A DNA stretch of 64,000 nucleotides from assembly GCA_017591395.1 (NCBI GenBank), contig WEDG01003369.1, positions 186,001 through 250,000 on the forward strand, in the 5' to 3' direction. Every line of letters begins with the position of its first letter. The first letter of the stretch is position 1. The translations under genes and the position numbers were made by a program. This document shows positions 58,437 through 64,000 of the stretch, one piece after another. This stretch comes from Schistocephalus solidus. Taxonomy: Eukaryota; Platyhelminthes; Cestoda; Diphyllobothriidea; Diphyllobothriidae. Under the pieces are notes generated by a model. The model made no database searches and was not told the DNA's origin. It saw nothing but the letters and a program-made list of their open reading frames with translations.

Positions 58437-59380
58437 GATACTGTAGTCATACATCAGGCCATAATAAATAATATTTTCCATGACCTTATCGAATCTCTGA
58501 AGCATCTCCTCGTATGTACCAGGGATATTTGTAAGCATGGTGTGCATAAGCTGCTGGCGTATACTGGGTGCCGTTTTGACGCCATAGTTGAGACGAGTAT
58601 ATTTGAATAGACCCTTATGTGTACTAATTGTCACCATCTGCATGGCCTCATCAACCGGTAGCTGTAGATATGCCTCATAAAGATAAATCCTTTGCGAATA
58701 CTTTTCCTCCATGTAACGTCGCAAAAATGTGTTATACAGTCGGCAGAGGGTAATGAAAGTCTTCTAAAGCGTCATTCAACCCAGTTGAATAATCGGCGCA
58801 CAACATTATTCTCCCATTAGGCTTCTTTACCGTCACTATCGGGGCTGCCCACGCTTAATAGTTTGTGGGACAGATAATGCTATTCTGCTGTAAACGTTCC
58901 AGTTCTTCCTCAACCGCTGATTGTACTGCAAATGGAACGCGTCGACTCTGTCTGAATACTGGCTTCTTCCTGGCTTCACCCTTAAACTAACTACAGTTTT
59001 TGTGCACGTTCCGACTGATATCTCCATGCGTTCGGCATACTTTTTCTTCAGGTTCTCTTCCGTAATGTTTACAGCGCAGCATATCTCCTGGAATTTATGC
59101 AAATTTATGGCATTTTGTACCAAAAAACGCTGTAATATACTTTTTCATATGTACTTTGTATTACCACACCGATAGTTAGGATCTTAAACGTGCCTATATA
59201 CGAGACGCGATGATACACCGCGACTTTTCGCAGTCACGGAGTACGCGAAGCCTGAAAAGACAATTTCGGTCTGCAGTTGACTATAAATGAATAAGGAAAC
59301 TTGAAACGGAAGGGGTAGAAAATTCACATATCATCGCAAAATCGGAGTATATATTCGGCCACTCTCTTGTGTGTTTGAAA
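58437..59380 (-). pseudogene. Ty3/Gypsy protease-RT fragment
   Basis: From 59380 downward a protease-like region is visible (NCRPKLS near 59275, RVSYIGTFK near 59205-59180, with stops). The RT start follows (VGTCTKTVVSLRVKPG near 59015-58965), then RT core YLYEAYLQLPVDEAMQMVTI near 58680-58630, THKGLFKYTRLNYGVKTAPS and LTNIPGTYEEMLQRFDKVME near 58530-58470. Between NIPG and TYEEM the stretch that should carry the Y-x-DD catalytic motif is missing in frame. Stops and frame changes are frequent. It is therefore inactive for several independent reasons. The neighbouring DNA transposon sits between this fragment and gag. Confidence 0.75.
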
Positions 59381-59445
59381 CCCTAATAACAATTCGGACG
59401 CGAATTGGATCTGACGGTACGATTATTCGGACGTGAATTGGATCC
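59381..59445 (+). repeat. left terminal inverted repeat
   Basis: Contains CCCTAATAACAATTCG, then two spaced 'ttcggacg(c/t)gaattggat' units. It matches the inverted right end at 63586-63649. Confidence 0.7.
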
Positions 59446-59949
59446 GAAAATTCGTATCTCGTTTTTCAACCGCACAGCGGAACCCCTTACTCCTTTGGTA
59501 GACGCCCATACTAGCTAAACGGTTAAAAAACGAAGCCGATTACATTCTAATATAATAGTTATTAATGATAAAGTGACTCTCAGAAGACTGAGTGAGCAAG
59601 TGAAATATATTTTGTTTAAAAATATGCAAAGCCTAAGTGTACAAAAAATAAATATCATAAATGTCTCCAAATCCGTAGTCCTGTGTTGACGGACACGGCA
59701 ATCCCTCGGCCGTTTCATGGGGTATCCACCCTGTAATGAAAAGACAATGAAATTAGTGATAGTGAGTAAACAATGCGCATGTTTTTATGTAGGAAATTTT
59801 TGTATACAACGTTGATTATTAAAATCTACTAACCGTCAGCACACTGCCACTGGGCTGCCTTTAAGCCCTTTTTCTGCAGTCGGTCATATGCCTTTTCAAA
59901 GGCATTTTTGGAAGATTGTTCCAACTGCAATTTATCCGCCTTTTTGTAG

Positions 59950-60765
59950 ATTATTCAAAAATTGAACGCGTCTGCGGTGCACATGAAGTAGTTAATAATG
60001 AGAAATGCCTTGCCCAAAAGAAGTCCGTCTAAAGGGGAAAGGAAAAAGGGCCTTCTTGTCCTGGTGCCGACCGTAGTAAAGTTAACCGGTAGGTCACCTC
60101 ATCAGCGAAGAGGGCTGTGAAAACGCGATCAGCAAAATTGCTGACGCTATCGCCACCAAGGGAGGCCAAATGGGTAACCTAGTTAGGCGGTAAGTAATTT
60201 CCAGACAACCTACCAATTGCTGCCTATATGCACTGTCTGCGACGGCTTTGGTCAGGGCATCAACTTCATCAAGGGTCGACGTTTGTTGTACAATCGGACT
60301 CCCTTGCAGTAGGCTGGGACGCATGTGTGCCGCAGCTACCAATGTGCTCATCCAGGCGATGCCGTGTGGCCGCCACTTCCACTTTCAAAGCCTGCAAAAG
60401 CCAAATTTCTTGCATTTGGCTTTGCATTATCCATCGAAGACTTGCTTTGATGGCTGATTGGCTGGGTCGTCTTGTTTTATTACCACGTCGCCTCTTTCGT
60501 TTGCGCCGAATCCCGTCTAGAAAGATAATCTATGGAGGGTAATGGCTTACCCGCATGTGAAGGAGACTGGGCAATAGGCATAGTTATGCTAGAACCGCTG
60601 CTACCAGATGAATTGTCCTAAAAAATGTTAACGGTCGTAATTGTTCTGCGTACCGATGACGACGAGAGGAACGGGATGTTCGTAACGAAAACGTTGGAAT
60701 CTATAGGGCATTTCTTATTCCTTCTGGGACGCCCACTATGAAATCCATCTTCCGACATAATGAGC
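59950..60765 (-). pseudogene. accessory transposon ORF, DUF4806-like
   Basis: The minus strand starts with ATG near 60761 (MSEDGFHSGRPRRNKK), and may be split by short introns (acceptor-like 'acattttttag' near 60620). It continues through a heptad-like stretch QEIWLLQALKVEVAATRHRL near 60425-60365. After a frame change comes STLDEVDALTKAVADSAYRQ near 60290-60230, then SLGGDSVSNFADRVFTALFA and DEV near 60155-60100. The helix-rich C-terminal pattern resembles the DUF4806 domain that often accompanies animal transposases of this kind (recalled, not searched). Frame breaks and stops suggest decay. Confidence 0.45.
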
Positions 60766-61039
60766 TGCAACCCAATAGGAAAAATAGGAATTAGGAATTC
60801 AAAAACTATCTAATCATTCACTGCCTCCCTTCACTGTCCACGAATCAATAGCTGCGTGACTGTTGGGTTGTAGGATTGGTGGACAGCGACCGTATAACGG
60901 TGAGAGTTACAGTGAGAAAAAAACCTAGAACGAGAATATGTGGGAAAGTTACCGTCCAACGCAGTCTTCAAAATATATATCATGTCTACGGCATGCTTGG
61001 CTGATTCCATGATGTCAGTCCTCCATGTCCCATCGTCAA

Positions 61040-62427
61040 GTGATTTCGATTAAAACCAGGTGACCGTTTAAGGGGAAGCATGCGTATTTCCAGACGGTGG
61101 ACGGCAATGGGCTTGTTTTAAGTACGTTCCCTAATGTAGCTTTATAAAAAATCCTCAGCATTTTCATACTCTACAAACACTAAGCCTATGTCACCACTTG
61201 AATAGCGGGCAATATTCTGCACACCTCCTAATTTATCGCCTACCAGAAGTAACCCATTTTATGGCGTCGTACCAACTGTTAAAAACGAACCACCCGATGG
61301 TGGTAGTGGCCGTTAATCTATCATTCACCGTAGTTATCACTTCAGGTGACAACCGGAAATGCACTTTGTCTTGGGCTTTTCAGCCACTAGTTCAGAATCC
61401 GTCGCATAACACACAGGTAAACTAAAATTAGAAGATCCAAAGGAAAGGAAGTAATCATTCCCACCTTACATGCTAGCAATGGTGAAGTGCCGATACGATG
61501 ACAGTCATTTATGCGGAGAGAAAATCGACATCCGTCCTCAAACGCTCTGAGAAACTATCATATACTACTTTATCTACGTAATCGCCTTTAACGCAACACC
61601 TCTCACAGCCATAATAGGCGTTGAAATTATTAATTTGCTTAATAAAAGCTCTCGCTGGAGCATCGAAAATTACAGCTGCTAAACGAAACCCAAGGGTCCT
61701 CTTGATATGTTCGACAAGCAGACCATCTCTGGCCAAAGATTTTAATTCTTTAGCGAGGGGCCTACATACAGTTTTTACATCTGAAGGCTTTCCATAGCCT
61801 CAGTAAATTCCCACAACGAATAGTTCACAAACAAAGGGCTCCATAATTCTACCTATGATAGGTAAACACCCACGTTTAGTTTTCTTATATATAGGGAGCC
61901 CATCAATAGCTAACTAAGTTACAACAATATTGCCTATTAGACGCCTTGTAGGGTCTCAAAACTGCTCAGTTAACTGTTTCACAAGTACTAAATGAACGTA
62001 CTCACCACTGTTCATTGCCATCACCGTTGAAACATTAATTTCCCCTGCCAACAGCGTTCGTGCGTCTGCAGGAAGGTCAGAGGTCAGCCGTCGGTAATCT
62101 TCCGAAGACTGCTCTGATGAATCAATGGTATACGCGAGCGTATAGCCTTTTGAAACGTAGGTTCCTTTTCAAATATTTTAGGTGTGCTTGAACAGTTTTT
62201 TTAATACCACGTCAGATGCATCTGACGTCCAACTTATATTCTCATCAGCAGAGGAAATCTCTAAGTCGTCACATGATGAACTAGAGGAAGAGGTCAGATG
62301 CCACGACGATTAAGATGAGTCGGACGGATACATTTCCCTCATATTCTCGGCAATTTGACGTAAATCATTCAGAAAAACTTTCTGGTCACGTCTCCTAAGT
62401 GTTCTCATAGATACTGCTCTAAACATT
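61040..62427 (-). pseudogene. transposase-like protein of the nested DNA transposon
   Basis: The minus strand starts MFRAVSMRTLRRRDQKVFLN after an acceptor (tttttacag) one base before the ATG at 62426-62424. It continues LPADARTLLAGEINVSTVMA near 62075-62020, LAIDGLPIYKKTKRGCLPII near 61910-61855, AVIFDAPARAFIKQINN and YYGCERC near 61670-61600, and KVGMITSFPLDLLILVYLCV near 61470-61420. The blocks 'IDGLP', 'FDAPARAF...YYGCERC' and 'SFPLD' in this order are typical of a transposase family widespread in animals and often annotated only as transposase-domain protein (possibly CACTA/EnSpm-like). In-frame stops occur after PSDSS, before LAIDG and before GYGKP, so it is inactive. Confidence 0.6.
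62209..62228. repeat. 20-bp perfect palindrome
   Basis: ACGTCAGATGCATCTGACGT is its own reverse complement. It lies inside the transposase pseudogene region. Confidence 0.9.
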
Positions 62428-62429
62428 CT

Positions 62430-63585
62430 GTAAAAAAGCAAAAAAACGCTCAGTATAGACAGAACAGGGGTGCAGGCAGTTAAGTGACCGCGTCGCAGCA
62501 CGACAGCGCAGAAAATGGCGTGACACGGTGCGCGCGGGATTGACAGCTCAGTGCCCGGTCGAATTGCCAATACTGTAGCGGCCGAAGACTTCGAGGTTTG
62601 CACACACACACACGGGCGAGTAACGCACCGGTAGTCGTTATTAGACGATGCGCATATTGAACAGGGTCTCTAAGCACCATGCCGATCACTCAAACGCAAC
62701 AGTCATTAGAAGGAACGGCAGAAATGTTGGAAATGGATTCTACTATAAAGAAGGATATAAAGGTATGAAAGGGAACAATAGAAAATAAAGAAGGGAGCGT
62801 TACATGAAGCGATGTCCCTTTTGGAGTGGGGAGAATTACGTCATGTCTGTTGGATAACCGGTGGGGAGTGCAACGATGTGGGCAACTGCAGGGTCGGGAC
62901 GAGGGGATGCTGACATTGAACGGAGGATACCGATACGATAAACGGCGACGGTACTCGTGGGGATAGGGGGTCAGCGTTCGAGAGTGGAAGGGGTCACCGG
63001 CATCTTCACCGACATTCCACCACTCCAACATTGACCGACCTGTGAACATGTAAGCTAATGAAATATTATATTAATGTGACGTCTCTATCGGCGCAATGAA
63101 GCAAAAATCTGATTTTTTTGGTCAAAAGAATCTAAGACAATATATAAACGGAAGAAAAACTACCAACTCTTGTGAAACGGTGTTGGAATATACACTTTCA
63201 TGTTAGGCTGCTTGATGACGGCCATACTTTACGTTGCGCTTAATCCAGAGGAATATGTATGTGCAAAACTCCTTAAAAGACTATTTTCAAAAGTAATTTT
63301 GCTTTTTCTGCTTCATTCCCTCGTTTAATTGCATGATCACGCTTCCTATACATTTAAAACTTCAGTTTACTCAACTAGGTCAATCTTTTCACATGTTAGT
63401 TATCTGTACCTATTCTAAAAAATTAGCATTTTTAAGCAATGTAATATTAATTTTTTAAACCACAAAAAGCCATATATTTCCTAACGATCGGTTCTTTATT
63501 GATGTAAAATTGTAATGGACGCAGTGTGCGGTGATTTTTCGAACCGGGTCATAACTCATGAAATCCATCAAATTGGTCATGGTAG
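62430..63585. other. transposon 5' non-coding part
   Basis: Upstream of the transposase start within the transposon. Holds a short (CA)n near 62598-62612. A minus frame at 63049-62690 shows no known motif. Confidence 0.4.
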
Positions 63586-63649
63586 TATCCGATTCGCGTC
63601 CGACCATTCGTACGGTCGTATCCGATTCGCGTACGAATTGTTATTAAGG
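63586..63649 (-). repeat. right terminal inverted repeat
   Basis: Inverse match of 59381-59445, with 'gattcgcgt' units at 63591 and 63624. Confidence 0.7.
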
Positions 63650-64000
63650 TAGGCATAATAAAATCGGTCAATTAGGTCAAAATAGTCTTCTTGAGGCTGC
63701 CGTTCTATGTTAAAACACTGGTGACGTCGATTGAATAAGGACTTTGAGAAACTAAATAACGATTTCAAATTTTTAACAATTTCTTCACATGAAATATCTA
63801 CCGGTTTCTTTGGTAAAATGAACTTTACGTACCGGTCATGTTCGCGCTGGCCTTGCTTCAAAAACCTAACTTCCACCTTCTCTTTGTCCTCCAAATTTTA
63901 GACTTCCTCTTCAAATAGAAGTGCATATTTTCGGTACCAAACTTCAAAGTTGACGCCGCCGGGATCGTAATTAAATTCTGTGATCCGATCTTCAAGTTCT
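63650..64000 (-). pseudogene. Ty3/Gypsy gag, interrupted, runs off the window
   Basis: The minus strand enters at the window edge inside gag (region of ELEDRITEFNYDPGG) and reads EDKEKVEVRFLKQGQREHDR, YVKFILPKKPVDISCEEIV and EDYFDLIDRFYYAY. It then breaks into the transposon end at 63649. A stop (TAG) near 63900 interrupts the frame. It is almost the same as 57170-57530. Its N-terminus and 5' LTR should lie beyond 64000. Confidence 0.8.

Larger units (their letters stand above)
59381..63649 (-). mobile_element. DNA transposon with ~64-bp TIRs, nested in a Gypsy element
   Basis: Left end CCCTAATAACAATTCG (59381-59396) and the complement of the right end CCTTAATAACAATTCG (63649-63634) match at 15 of 16 positions. 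The match continues for about 64 bp at roughly 84 percent by eye, with an internal 'acgcgaat(t/c)ggat' repeated twice in each end. The 4269-bp interior encodes, on the minus strand, a transposase-like protein and an accessory ORF. The flanks are Gypsy gag on the right and Gypsy protease-RT on the left. No clear target duplication is seen, and the gag and protease flanks do not rejoin exactly, so some Gypsy sequence was lost. Confidence 0.7.

Noticed and set aside
1..64000. CRISPR arrays, bacterial operons, ribosomal RNA genes
   Set aside because: No regularly spaced direct repeats, no ribosome-binding-site-led gene runs and no rRNA signatures; the window is eukaryotic nuclear DNA.

Overview
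The window looks like nuclear DNA of a parasitic flatworm. It is gene-poor and packed with decayed transposable elements. I see one confident split host gene, with introns of 35 nt to 2.1 kb. The non-LTR, Penelope-like and Ty3/Gypsy fragments resemble families I know from tapeworms and flukes. A diphyllobothriidean tapeworm (Spirometra / Dibothriocephalus / Schistocephalus type) is my best guess; this rests on recalled similarity, not on a search.

Layout. 1-3.5 kb: anonymous DNA with SINE-like fragments. 3.5-4.7 kb: endonuclease domain of a LINE cut by a dimeric SINE-like repeat. 5.0-6.5 kb: decayed Ty3/Gypsy gag-protease-RT (minus). 6.6-23 kb: mostly non-coding, with diverged duplicate repeats (11.3-13.0 kb), a SINE cluster (13.7-15.2 kb), a 158-bp (GGA)n array (16.2 kb) and a possible terminal exon of a membrane protein (21.3 kb). 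23.2-23.7 kb: LINE 3' end (minus). 24.9-25.8 kb: further SINE-like repeats. 27.0-27.7 kb: two phase-compatible exons of an unrecognised minus-strand gene.

30.87-37.20 kb (minus) holds the clearest gene, an eight-exon WD40-repeat protein of about 576 aa. Every splice phase fits if one extra base near 32558 is ignored. It has a GC-AG intron and a 35-nt intron, and its second intron carries a SINE and a MITE-like element.

40.7-43.9 kb: two LINE copies in tandem, with the RT catalytic motif destroyed. 46.9-47.3 kb: MITE-like element with a perfect 9-bp target duplication and TTAGGG-like interior. 48.7-51.3 kb: Penelope-like retroelement cluster (RT plus GIY-YIG endonuclease) in an inverted and tandem arrangement. 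52.8-54.4 kb: another diverged tandem repeat. 57.1-64.0 kb: nested elements on the minus strand. A Ty3/Gypsy element (gag at the window end, protease-RT-integrase tail, polypurine tract, 424-bp LTR) is split by a 4.27-kb DNA transposon with terminal inverted repeats. The same LTR is followed at once by a second gag, so two elements share one LTR.

Nothing here suggests an intact autonomous element. The host gene and the nested or inverted element architectures are the most informative parts.
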